In this document: piece by piece, positions 47,949 through 57,398 of the stretch
How positions within the stretch are numbered: position 1 is the stretch's first letter
Layout of the letters: every line of letters begins with the position of its first letter
Source: Prorocentrum cordatum
Taxonomy: Eukaryota; Sar; Dinophyceae; Prorocentrales; Prorocentraceae
Direction of reading: 5' to 3'
DNA length: 64,000 nucleotides
Assembly: GCA_963575745.1 (NCBI GenBank)
Contig: CAUYUJ010018703.1
Span: forward strand, 28,228 to 92,227
Position numbers and translations under genes: made by a program
The notes under the pieces: model-generated
Database searches by the model: none
Told to the model about the DNA's origin: nothing
The model's input: the letters and a program-made list of their open reading frames with translations, nothing else

Positions 47949-50544
47949 CAGCTCGCACAGACTGCAACAGTAAAATCGCGGGGCCTCTCCGAGCGCGCTT
48001 CTGGCAGACTGCAACAGTAGACTGCGACGCGCCAGTTCTGGTTTAGGCATTGCTTCTGTCAGCGCCAGTTTTGGCCGACCTGCAACAGATGCGCCTCTCG
48101 GATGAGCCCTGCCTTCCGCTCTGCAACAGATGCGCACGCAATTCGAGTACGCGGCGCCCTCGCACACATTTCGAGTGAGGTTGTGGGCGGCTAGCATGAC
48201 GGAACACCGCAAGATCTCGAGCGCCTGACCCATGTCGGCGAAGTGCTTCTAGTCGCGTCGGGTGACTGTCTGTCAGATTCCCCACGCGTCTTGCTGAGTA
48301 GTTTTCCTTACTCAGTGGCGCGCCTGTGCGGCGCACCAGTGCACGCGCTTTATAGCTGTGCGGACTGGGTTTGTCTTGCGGTTTTCCTTCATGCTGAGCC
48401 GGCTGCACGACTGAGGTGTGTGTGTGTGTGTGTGTTTGTATATGATTAGCACACATATCAACACGAAGTACATGTATTGTGTGTGGTATTGCCCTCTCGT
48501 GCGTCTCATCTTAGGAGCGCGCCACTCGTTCAGAGACCCTGGCATCCAGCTCGCTGGCGTCAGGTTGCCAGTTGACTTACTCAGGGGGATGGCAGTGAGG
48601 GGAATGGGAAGGGGCTGGGATGGGGGCGGGTGCACGGAATCGGCAGAGTCTTTGTGGCCAGCGCTCCGCTGCAAGAGCGCCTCCGTTCGGCGTGCCGCCG
48701 TTGTCGTGCTGGAGGCAGGTAATTTGTAGTTTCCCTTTCAAGCTCTCCCCAGAGGAGCGCCGCCCTCCGTCTCTCGGCGTGCAGAAGCCTGTCCACTAGG
48801 CTCCTAGCGATAGGCATGCGGGTGCGCGCCCGAGGTTCGATAGGGCCAGGCATCGTAGGAACAGCTGTTTACGCAGAGAAGCGTGACAACAAAACGGCGA
48901 GCTTCTCCGACTCGTCTCCCCTCGCCGTCTGCTGCGCCTCCGCTGCAACAGCTCCTCCGCCCCCCCACCCCCCAGGTCCCTGGCGGCGGGCGGCGCTGCC
49001 GCGGGCGGCCGCGGCGCCCCCGCAGGCCCACGTGGGGGAACCAGGATGACGATGATGAGAAGGACGAGGCTAGGAGGAGGAGCAGGAGGAGGAGCCCAGG
49101 TGGGAGGAGGGGGGTGGAGCGCATCACGCGCCCGACAGCTCTCGGCTCAAGCTGCAGGGAGGCACAGAGCATTCTGGCACCAAGGGTGTGAAAGGTGCCC
49201 GCGAGAGCATCTGTTACTGGCGCGAGTGGGAATGGGCCCACGATAGGACTCTGCGCATGTGCTGCGCATGGCTGAAACAGCGAGCGCAGGCGCCCCCCAT
49301 GCATCCCTGAGCTCAGAGATGGGGGGAAAGACGGCAATTGGCCGCCCGCGACCCCCGAGGCTGATGTTGGTTTGGCCCTGGCGATGCCGAAGCCCATGCT
49401 TGCTCGTTGTTCCTGCGTTGGGCTGCCGTGGCAAGTGGCCGCTGTGCGCGCAGGGGAACTGCTCGACCTGGTTAGACTGCGGGCTGGTCGCCGCAAGAAG
49501 CGACCTCTGACGGATGCGGAGCGAGATTGCTTGGGGTTCACTGCGACGAGTTCGAGTTACGTCAGCCCGGACTAAAGGAGTCGGACCAGGTTGTTGCTTG
49601 TTCGTCGGGTCCACGGGGGTCAGTCGTGCTCGACGTTATGGCATACGTGTGCATTGCCTAACGCCTGGGCTGCAATGGCCACGCCCACTATGCCGAACAG
49701 CGCTGCAACAGCCACGTCCACTGTGCCGAACAGTTGTGCGACGAACTCTTCATGCACTTGGTGATGCCGACTTCTTGGTGACGCCGCCTTGGCGATGCAC
49801 GAGTGCGACGACGAACATCGATGTCGACTCGGTGATGCACTGCGCGCTCTCGTCCCCGCTCTCCAACAATATACCAACTTCTTATTGGTGATGCCGAATT
49901 CTCGGCGAGCGCTGCCACGGCTTCCGACTCGCCCTTATCCACTGACGCCGCTGAGCGACCCGCCATGGCAGTCGCGCCCGCCGTGGTCGTCGATGACGCG
50001 TCGCTGCGGCGGCGCCGATGCGTCGTCGGCCGAGCACTGGTTTCGGAGCCCGCGATATGTCATCTTGTTCAGGCAGACCATGCTGCTCTCACGGAATTCA
50101 GGCCATGCTGACTTCATGGGCACTTTCTAACGCACGCACGCCCCCGTCTCCCCTTCCCCTCCCCCTTCACTCCTGCCAAGAAAAGCGAGCATCACTCACC
50201 CTTCCTTCCTGCTCCCGCTTCCCTTGTCCTGGATGCCCAGGCCCTGCTGCTTGGCGCCACCTTGTCTGGGTGGCACTGAAGTGCCCTCGGACGGAAGGCC
50301 CTCTTCAACTCCTGCAGGTCCTTGGGACAGGAGTCCAGGCGCGCAATCGAGCGTGGGCGGCTCGTCTTCCGCCCCGACCGCGCGCCCAGTGTTCGGGTGC
50401 CAGTTCAGGCAGACCATGCTGCTCTCATGGGAATTTCATGCGCGCTCTCGTCTCCCTTTTCCTTCCGCCCTTCCCTCCTGCCAAGGACACCCAGCGTCAC
50501 TTCCCCTTCCCTCGTCCCAAGCCCGAGTGGCCCAGCCGCCTCGA
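47949..50544. other. Spacer downstream of gene B
   Basis: No convincing gene. The first 180 bases hold four CTGCAACAG words at 41-71-bp spacing (47962-48129). 48415-48435 is (GT)n. Further single copies of the word occur at 48943, 49272 and 49703, all in the gene-strand orientation, which suggests part of this spacer was once coding or transcribed. Confidence 0.45.
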
Positions 50545-50745
50545 CCCAGTCTGCGCCAGGTCCCCTAATCGTTTCCTCCTGGCAGCAACAGCTCGCAGCA
50601 CCTTTCCTCCCTCCTCCCTCGCGTCCCCTTTCCCGCGTCCTATCTTAGAGCACGCGCAGCATGTTAGGGATCCCTGGGACCTCGAACCAGATCAGACACA
50701 TAGCATGTTACACAACCAGTCCGGGCTCGGAGACGCCCACAGTTT
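50545..50745 (+). repeat. Direct repeat, about 195 bp, copy 1
   Basis: Starts GACCCAGTCTGCGCCAGGTC, includes CCTATCTTAGAGCACGCG and ATCCCTGGGACCTCGAACC and ends GTCCGGGCTCGGAGACGCC. A copy at 51497-51697 is about 90% alike. The pair brackets the open segment at 50760-51490. Confidence 0.75.
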
Positions 50746-50885
50746 CTAGTCAGTTGTAGTTCTCGCTGGGTCCATATGGCTACCTGTGTAGTTCTCACTG
50801 TACAGTTTCAAGCCTTCTGCCACTGCCTCTGCCCCTGCCGCGTCATCTCATCCGAGCCATCTCCTGCTGCCTCATCTCGCGTTCT

Positions 50886-51453
50886 GCATATGGCTACCTG
50901 TGTAGTTCTCACTGGCTATTATGTCTCAAAAGCAGATCCGCGCGGGCACCGCGCATTCGTTAGCGAAGTTGCTGCAACAGACAGGTCACGCAGATCTGGG
51001 GGAGTGATGTACCAGCTCCAACGGGAAATCGTAATAAATCGTAACAATTCGAAGGGACGGCGACGGGGATCATCTTTTGTGGTGATAGAAAAAACTGCAC
51101 AACAACTGCTGAGGGCAGAAAGGATGGATTTGGATTGGTTGTTTCCATATCCTAAAAATGCCTCCCCAGCGGAGTTCAAAAGACGGAACGACCTGCTCGA
51201 ACATATTTTTCTTGGAATTGCCAGGCAAGAAGCTCAAGGACAGAGAGACAAGATTCGCCACGTTGCCAGTGGAGTTCATAAAACGTGCAACCAGTGAGAA
51301 CTACCGTGGAGAATGAAAACCTTATTCCGCCAGGCTGGGTGTCGTACTACGATTCTGTGCCAGGCGCGTTGACGAAGATGCATTATCTCAACCCAGAAAC
51401 TGGCGAGCGTGAGGGCGATCTCCAGTTTCGACTTCACCTCTGGGACGACTGAG
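50886..51453 (+). pseudogene. Broken coding remnant with WW-like C-terminus
   Basis: Coding-like text is spread over three frames. From 50886 MATCVVLTGYYVSKADPRGH with a basic stretch and IEKTAQQLLRAERMDLDWLF; near 51210-51292 another frame gives FATLPVEFIKRATSENYRGE; from 51309 a third gives ENLIPPGWVSYYD ... MHYLNPETGEREG, ending TGA at 51451. The last part resembles a WW domain (LPxGW...Y..N..T) in spacing, although only one typical Trp and the NPxT part are clear. Two 195-bp direct repeats flank it. It is probably a decayed gene or retrocopy; no function is assigned. Confidence 0.35.
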
Positions 51454-51496
51454 GCTGCGATGCAGAAGTGACAGAATCGCCAGTGCGCTGCAACGG

Positions 51497-51697
51497 CCGG
51501 TGACCCAGTCTGCGCCAGGTCCCCTAAGCGTTTCCTCGCGGCAGCAACAGATCGCATCACCTTTCCTTTCTCCTCCCTCGCGCCGTCTTTCCCACGTCCT
51601 ATCTTAGAGCACACGCAGCATATTAGAGATCCCTGGGGCCTCGAACCAGATCTGACACATAGCATGTTACGCAACCAGTCCGGGCTCGGAGACGCCA
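51497..51697 (+). repeat. Direct repeat, about 195 bp, copy 2
   Basis: Second copy of 50545-50745, with the same order of words and small substitutions. Immediately downstream are two short GAGCTC-type half units (51698-51745) and then gene C. Confidence 0.75.
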
Positions 51698-51785
51698 CCG
51701 GGAGCTCTTACATGGTACGTTAGACATCCCAGGGAGCTCTAAATGGCAACCGCTGCGAGGTTCCATTTATCAGATCACCCAGCTT

Positions 51786-51813
51786 TCCTGTAGCGCAAGC
51801 ACCTCGGCTCAAG
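51786..51813 (+). other. Possible spliced-leader remnant upstream of gene C
   Basis: TCCTGTAGC and CGGCTCAAG bracket an 11-base spacer. The DinoSL has TCCGTAGC and GGCTCAAG separated by 6 bases. The position, 28 bases before ATG 51842, supports the reading; the spacer mismatch weakens it. Confidence 0.35.
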
Positions 51814-51841
51814 GCATCTCTTGCAGCGCCTGCAGGCTGCC

Positions 51842-52630
51842 ATGCCAGAAATGGGGGCCAGCGCAGGGGGGCCTGGCCCATGTCCAGAAACCGTCATCAT
51901 GGACCCTGACACTGGACCCATTGATGCGCCATGGCTAGAAGTTCGCGAGTACGTTTCGAAGACGAGTGGGGAACCTAAGGAGCCCTGGTGGTTTTGTTTA
52001 CCGTGCGAGAAATGGGCAGCCCCGACGCACCAGATTTCGGCGGACCACATCAAGAATGTAAAGAATAAGCATCTCTGGTGGCATAATGCTTGTCCACAGG
52101 GTTCTGATGAGGAGAAGGCCGCATGGTGCTCTAAGATCATGGACACTGTGGTGCTCCGCTCGAGCTACGCCCAGAAGCGGGAAGACGATGAAGCGGATGA
52201 TTGGAGGTCGTCGAAGAAGCCCAAGCTCAAGAGCAGAGAGAGCAGAGAGCAATGGCAAAGCGAAGGCCATCAGCAAGAAGCTGGAACAGCTGCAGGAGAG
52301 AACACCTGGAAAAGCTGGAACAGCTCAAGAGCTGCGTCACCAGGAGCTGCAACAGCAGGAGCTGCAACAGCAGGGGCACAGCAGTGGCAGCAGAAGCTTA
52401 CGCAGCAGCAGCAGCAGGACGGGCTAACCACCGTTATCACCACGATGCTCAATTTCGTGACCAACGCTGCTCCAAACCTTATGGCACAGAACATGGACGA
52501 GAAGATGGATCAGATTCTGGACCTCCTGCGGGCACAGGGACAGGCGCTCCAGGACCTGCAGAAGAAAGTCGAGGAGCTCGACCAGAAAGTGGAGGAGCTC
52601 AAGCAGCAGGACAAGCATCAGGACCAGTGA
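51842..52630 (+). CDS. Gene C: zinc-finger-like, coiled-coil protein of 262 residues
   Basis: The frame is open from ATG 51842 to TGA 52628-52630. Residues 49-82 contain WWFCLPCEKW followed by two His-bearing segments (THQISADHIKNVKNKHLWWH), like a C2H2 finger of matrin/U1 type. A charged middle (KREDDEADDWRSSKKPKLKS) is a possible nuclear signal. The C-terminal 50 residues (MDQILDLLRAQGQALQDLQK, KVEELDQKVEELKQQ) form a clear coiled coil. Four CTGNAACAG words lie at 52281-52370; in this frame they give AAT/WNS, in another LEQ/LQQ, and the latter frame (ISKKLEQLQERTPG, ELQQQELQQQ) also looks coiled-coil-like, so a compensating frameshift pair is possible. Not recognised as a named family. Confidence 0.6.
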   Translation: MPEMGASAGGPGPCPETVIMDPDTGPIDAPWLEVREYVSKTSGEPKEPWWFCLPCEKWAAPTHQISADHIKNVKNKHLWWHNACPQGSDEEKAAWCSKIMDTVVLRSSYAQKREDDEADDWRSSKKPKLKSRESREQWQSEGHQQEAGTAAGENTWKSWNSSRAASPGAATAGAATAGAQQWQQKLTQQQQQDGLTTVITTMLNFVTNAAPNLMAQNMDEKMDQILDLLRAQGQALQDLQKKVEELDQKVEELKQQDKHQDQ

Positions 52631-52889
52631 GCTCAGCAGAAGGACAAGTGACCTCGCATGGGCGTCTGGTAGGCGATGTCGGAGGCGTGCAGCCTGGCTC
52701 GCGTGCTGGCTCTTTCGCCGCGCTGACGCGGTGCGCCCGTGCAACGGGCAAACGAACGAGTAAGATATGCATGGGGTCCTGCATTTAGTAGGACTGAAAA
52801 AGATTGAGTGTGTTGAAGATTGGGATCTCCTCTTGAGGCCCTGAAGGGGCGCGGAATGTCTGGCAATCTCTCTTGAGGCCCTTTGGGGA

Positions 52890-53345
52890 AGATAGCTCAG
52901 ATCCCAGGGAGCTATAACATACGATGTTAGGGGCCCCACGGAGTTCTAACATATTATGTTAGAGCTCCCACGGAGCTCTAACATACGATGTTCGAGCTCC
53001 ATTTGAGCTCTACCATAATCTAACATGCTATGTTAGAGCTCCACTGGAGCTCTAACATGCGATGTTAGTTCTCCCAGGGGGCTTTAACATAATCGAACGT
53101 ACTATGTTAGAGCTCCGTTGGAGCCCGAACATGCCATGTCAGAGCTCCCTGGGAGGTCTAGCATGCAAGGTTAGAGGTGTCAGGAAGTTCCCTGGAGACT
53201 CTTACATCTCATGTTTCAGCCCCCAGGGAGCTATAACGTGACAAGTTAGAGGCCCCACGGAGTTCTAACATGCGATGTTAGAACTCCCAAGGAGCTCTAA
53301 CAGACTCTAACTTGCTATGGTCGAGCTCCCTGGGGGCTCTAACAT
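52890..53345. repeat. GAGCTC palindrome array, left part
   Basis: Serial units TTAGAGCTCC...GGAGCTCTAACAT, each a palindrome with about 14-bp arms, joined by ATGGCATG-like linkers that are themselves symmetric. Units vary (GTTCGAGCTCC, GTCAGAGCTCC). The array stops at 53345, where a different palindromic satellite begins, and resumes at about 54200. Confidence 0.85.
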
Positions 53346-54198
53346 GCCCGCCGCCGCCGCCGCCGCCGCCGCCCCTTAATCGTGTCACAATCGATTGCGC
53401 AACGGTTAAGGTCGCCCCCTTCTCGCCAGGGTGGGGCTTTAACCGTTGCGCAATCGATTGTGAAATGGTTAAGGCCGCCCCCTGGCGAGGGGGGGGGGGG
53501 GGGTCTTAACCGTTGCGCGATCGATCGAATCTTGGTTAAGACCCCCCTCTCGCAATAGGGGTCTTAACCGTTCCGCGCTCGGGCGCGGAGCGGTTAAGAC
53601 CCTTACTTCGCTGGTCAAGGCCCCCCCCCCGGCCCAGGGGGGGGGGGGGGGCTTAACCACGAAATATGGGTCTTAACCGGGATTCGCTCGATCGCACAAC
53701 GGTTAAGACCCCCTCCTCTCGCCATGGGGGTAGCCTTAACCGTTGCGCAATCGATTGCGACGCGGTTCAGGGCGGCGGCGGCGGCGGCGGCGGCGGCGGG
53801 CGCTTAACCGTTTCACAATCGACCGCGCAACGGTTAAGACCCCCCCTGGCGAGAGGGGGGGGGGGGCTTAACCGTTGCGCAGTCGATTGCGAAACGGTTG
53901 AAGGGGCGGCGGCGGCGGCGGCGCGGCGGCGGAGCGCTTAACCGTTTGACAATCGATTGCGCAACGGTTAAGCCCCCCCCCCACCCTGGCGAGAGAGGGG
54001 TCTTAACCGTTGCGCAATCGATAGTGAAACGGTTAAGCGGTTGCGGGGCGGCGGCGGCGGCGGCGGCGCTTAACCGTTCCACAATCGATCGCGCAACGGT
54101 TAAGCCCCCCCCCCCCCCCCCTGGCGAGAGGGGGGGGGGGGGGCTTGACCGTTGCGCAATCGATTGTGAAAACGGTTAAGCGACAGCGGCGGCGGCGG
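53346..54198. repeat. AACGGTTAAG palindrome array
   Basis: About a dozen units built on CTTAACCGTTGCGCAATCGA and its complement, so the ideal unit is a perfect 36-bp palindrome centred on ATCGAT. Two kinds of spacer alternate: C-run, TGGCGAGAG, G-run; and (GGC)n/(GCC)n. The spacers can pair as well. Minor variants include TTCACAATCGA and TTTGACAATCG. There are no genes. The open frames come from the lack of stops in the repeat. Confidence 0.9.
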
Positions 54199-54720
54199 GT
54201 ATTTTAGAGCTCCCAGGGGCCTCTAACATGGCATGTTAGAACTCCCTGCCATGCATCGCCACGTTCTTCCCCCACCCCCTCCCCCGAAAAAAACATAACT
54301 CCACAACATACAAATTAATTGGCTATAGCATTTCATGTAAGAGCTCCGCCGAGGGAGCTCGAACATGGCATGTTAGAGCTCCAGGGAGCTGTAACATGAC
54401 ATGTTAGAGCTCCAACGGAGCTCTGTCATATCATGTTAGATTATGTTAGAGTTCCCTGGGAGCTCTAACATCGTATGTTAGAGCTCCAATGGAGCTCTAA
54501 CATAGCATGTTAGATTATGTGAGAGTTCCCTGGGAGCTCTAACATCGCATGTTAGAGCTCCAAGGGAGCTCTAACATAGCATGTTAGATTATGTTAGAGT
54601 TCCCTGGGAGCTCTAAGATCGCATGTGAGAGCTCCGAGGGAGCTCTAACATGTCATGTTAGAGCTCCCTGGGAGCTCTAACATCGCATGTTAGAGCCCCG
54701 TGGAGGCTCGAACATGTCAG
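54199..54720. repeat. GAGCTC palindrome array, right part
   Basis: Continues the array of 52890-53345. A unique stretch (54240-54330) with AT-rich DNA interrupts the start; then come regular units, several with the extended linker CATGTTAGATTATGTTAGAG repeated at about 75-bp intervals. Confidence 0.85.
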
Positions 54721-54732
54721 GACAGATGCCAT

Positions 54733-54890
54733 ATAAAGAAACCAAGCTACCATGATAGGCCAATCTACCATAATAAACCAAGCTACCATAAGACACCAAA
54801 CTACCATGATAAGCCAAGCTGCCCTAAGAAATCCAGCTACCATAAGAAACCAAACTACCATAATAAACCAAGCGACCATACGAAGAAGGA
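54733..54890. repeat. Short tandem repeat of ACCATAAGAAACCAA type
   Basis: About nine degenerate 17-20-bp units (CTACCATAATAAACCAAG, CTACCATAAGAAACCAAA). They follow the palindrome array directly. Confidence 0.75.
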
Positions 54891-54966
54891 TGGCCGAGTG
54901 ACCGCACGCGGGCCGCTGCCTGCGGCAGTAGCTTCTCACACGGGTATCGTTGTCGTATAAGTCTTC

Positions 54967-55515
54967 TCACAGCGGCGTGCCGCCGCATTCCCTTGTCGCA
55001 GTCCCCATCAGGCTTCTCGCAGCAGCCTCGCGCAATTCTGCTGAGGCATTCCTGTGCTGGCCCATCCTTGGGTCACCCAGTAGGCTCTTCCAATGCTCAT
55101 CCTGACCCTGGCCTGAAGTATCCACAACCGCTCTGGGGTCTTCCAGTTTCCTGGCCCGCGCCATCTGATTGTACGTAGTCTTGCTTGGCTCGAGAAGTTG
55201 TTGGCGAGTTTGCTCTATCGAGGGCCTGCCGCCTTTCTTTCCGATGGCCCCGAAGGTCTTGAACCTCCGTGGCAAGAGCGAAATCGCAGTATACCGCGCT
55301 CACGGCCATGCATCGATCTCCCCTCAGGCGTTGACGAAGAGGATATCGGTTGGGAGCGGCGCCAACTTGGTTACCACGGCGGCCATGCCTCAACCGCTGG
55401 CCATAGCACTCATTACGGAGCTCAACGAGAAGCGTGTCTTCATATTGCCAGGAGTGTGTACTTTCTCAGTGACGAGCTCGCCAGCACGGGACGGATACAT
55501 GATGAAAGTCGGCGG
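54967..55515 (-). pseudogene. Minus-strand coding remnant with three in-frame TGA
   Basis: Reading the minus strand in one frame gives SRAGELVTEKVHTPGNMKT, SVMSAMASG, stop, GMAAVVTKLAPLPTDILFVN, stop, then after a third stop RRFKTFGAIGKKGGRPSIEQ, TRQQLLEPSKTTYNQMAR and NASAELREAAARSLMGTATR. The text has even, protein-like composition through the stops, all three of which are TGA (55390-55392, 55324-55326, 55300-55302). It is the only convincing coding text on the minus strand in this half. Family unknown; it resembles a nuclear regulatory or mobile-element protein only in being basic. Confidence 0.4.
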
Positions 55516-55924
55516 TGCGTGGAGGGCGGTGAAGCCTTCCTCCTCCTCCTCCTCCTTCTCCTCCTCCTCCTCCCCCCCACCTTCTAGTCCTAATTCGGAA
55601 GTCCCTGGAGCCCACCCGCCTCTGATCCCCGACCACGCCCCAGGGAGCAAGGCCGCCCCGCGAGGGCGGGGAGGGCCGCGCCCTATTCATGTTTCACCGT
55701 GGTCGAAGACAGGGCCCCGCCCCCATGCTTCACCGTGGTCGAAGACAGGGCCCCACCCCTGTGCCCCCGCCTTTCAAGGGGGAAGCCTTCGTTCTCGAGG
55801 TCGGGGACAGGGCAACGGTGGGTGCGACGCGCCGCCGTGTTCGGACATGTTTCCTCATGTGCGCTTAAAAGGAGGGGGGTGGGGGGCCGCCGAAATTCCT
55901 TCCGTCAGAAATTGCGAGGCGAGT

Positions 55925-55966
<42 letters not shown>

Positions 55967-56400
55967 GGGGGGGGGGGGGCAGACGGAGGAGAAGGAGGGG
56001 GGCGAGGGCGAGGTCGAGGGCGAGGAGAAGAGCATGAGCAACAGGGTGAGGAGGAGGAGGGATGACGAGGAGGAGGAAGGAAAGAGGAGGAAGGGGGGAG
56101 GAAGGGAGGAGGAAGGGCGGAGGAAGGGAGGAGGAAGGGAGGAGGAAGGGAGGAGGAGAGGAGGCGCCCAGGGATGCTCACTTATGGCGATGATGGTGTT
56201 TGGTGGTGGTGGTGGTGATGCTGATGCCGAAGACGATGACATGTCTTGTTTTCGAGCTAGCCCGCGAATGCCCCCGAAGCGGGTGCTAACAGTGAGACAA
56301 CAACAGGGGGGGATGCCCACCGAGTCAGTGGCAGCCTCGCCCAGGTCTCGTCGATGGCAGCCTTCAACCTTCGACCTCGTCATCTCCCCAGCTCTCGTCG
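55516..56400. repeat. Low-complexity spacer before the gap
   Basis: (CCT)n at 55540-55575, a 37-bp tandem (TTCACCGTGGTCGAAGACAG twice, 55690-55760), a run of mostly G at 55926-55978 and (GGA)n/(AGGAAGGG)n at 55980-56160. No gene is recognised. Confidence 0.7.
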
Positions 56401-56500
56401 NNNNNNNNNNNNNNNNNNNNNNNNNNNNNNNNNNNNNNNNNNNNNNNNNNNNNNNNNNNNNNNNNNNNNNNNNNNNNNNNNNNNNNNNNNNNNNNNNNNN
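56401..56500. other. Assembly gap of 100 N
   Basis: Exactly 100 N between two low-complexity pyrimidine/purine tracts. The round number suggests a placeholder, so the true distance is unknown. Confidence 0.95.
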
Positions 56501-56670
56501 TCCTCCTCCTCCACAATTACACAATATGAAAATACTCTCCCACTTTCCCTGATGGCGTCCCGAAGACATCCGACACCCCCCCGCGTTTCTTTTTCTCAAA
56601 AACACACATATATAGATGTTATTCTGTTAAGCAAACACATAGATTTGTGTTGTTTTTTGTTTTATTATTA

Positions 56671-56714
<44 letters not shown>

Positions 56715-57043
56715 TATATTGAAAAACTATATATATATATATATACATACAACTCTTTCAAAATGCCGCTCTCGCCGAGGCGCCGGCCTCATTTTCGGGC
56801 CCCGCTCGTTCCGAATCGTGCTCCCGCTGCAGCGCTGGCCTCATTTCCGTGCTTCCGCTCGTTCCGAATCGTGCTCCCGCTGCAGCGCTGGCCTCATTTC
56901 CGCGCTTCCGCCCGTTTCGACTCGTGCTCCCGCTGCAGCGCTGGCGTCATTTCCAGTGCCATGCCACAGCACACGCGCACACGCACGCACACACGCACAC
57001 CACCACCACCACCAGCACCACCACCACCACCACCAGCGCCAGC

Positions 57044-57074
<31 letters not shown>

Positions 57075-57225
57075 CCACCACCACCACCACCACAACCACG
57101 CACGCACGCACGCACGCACGCACGCGCACCACCACCCACTAGTCCGCGGATAGAATCTGCATTAATCTTCGCATTGCTTCGAGGGAATGGGCGACTTCCG
57201 ACATCCCTGAGTTCGTCTAGAGTTG
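56501..57225. repeat. Microsatellites and a 57-bp tandem repeat
   Basis: 56508-56590 is related to 17217-17300. (ATT)n and (TA)n lie at 56660-56740. 56790-56950 has about three to four copies of a roughly 57-bp unit with CGTGCTCCCGCTGCAGCGCT and GGCCTCATTTCCG. (CACG)n and (CAC)n follow at 56965-57125. There is no gene; the His/Pro/Thr-rich frames are repeats. Confidence 0.75.
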
Positions 57226-57246
57226 GTTGCGGCCATTTTCGCTCTG
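57226..57246 (+). other. Possible spliced-leader remnant upstream of gene D
   Basis: GCCATTTTCGCTCTG agrees with the DinoSL core GCCATTTTGGCTCAAG except for three bases; the 5' part (GGTTGCG) is only weakly similar. It lies 153 bases before the ATG at 57399. Confidence 0.4.
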
Positions 57247-57398
57247 CTTCCTATCCGCCCTCTGGACGTTCCATCGGCTACAACGGCCCCTCTTCTTCCA
57301 TTGTCCTCCCCCATTGCCGCCGCGGCTCCGGCCCGACCTGCAACAGGCGCGCGAGGTGGAACGGCCAGCCCGCAGCTGAAGAAGCCCGACTGAGCGCG

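Noticed and set aside
50545-51697. LTR retrotransposon (195-bp repeats as LTRs)
   Set aside because: The internal 750 bp contains no protease, RT or integrase text and no primer-binding or polypurine site was seen.
53346-54198. CRISPR or integron-like array of palindromes with spacers
   Set aside because: The spacers are homopolymer or GGC runs, not unique sequences, and no associated genes exist.
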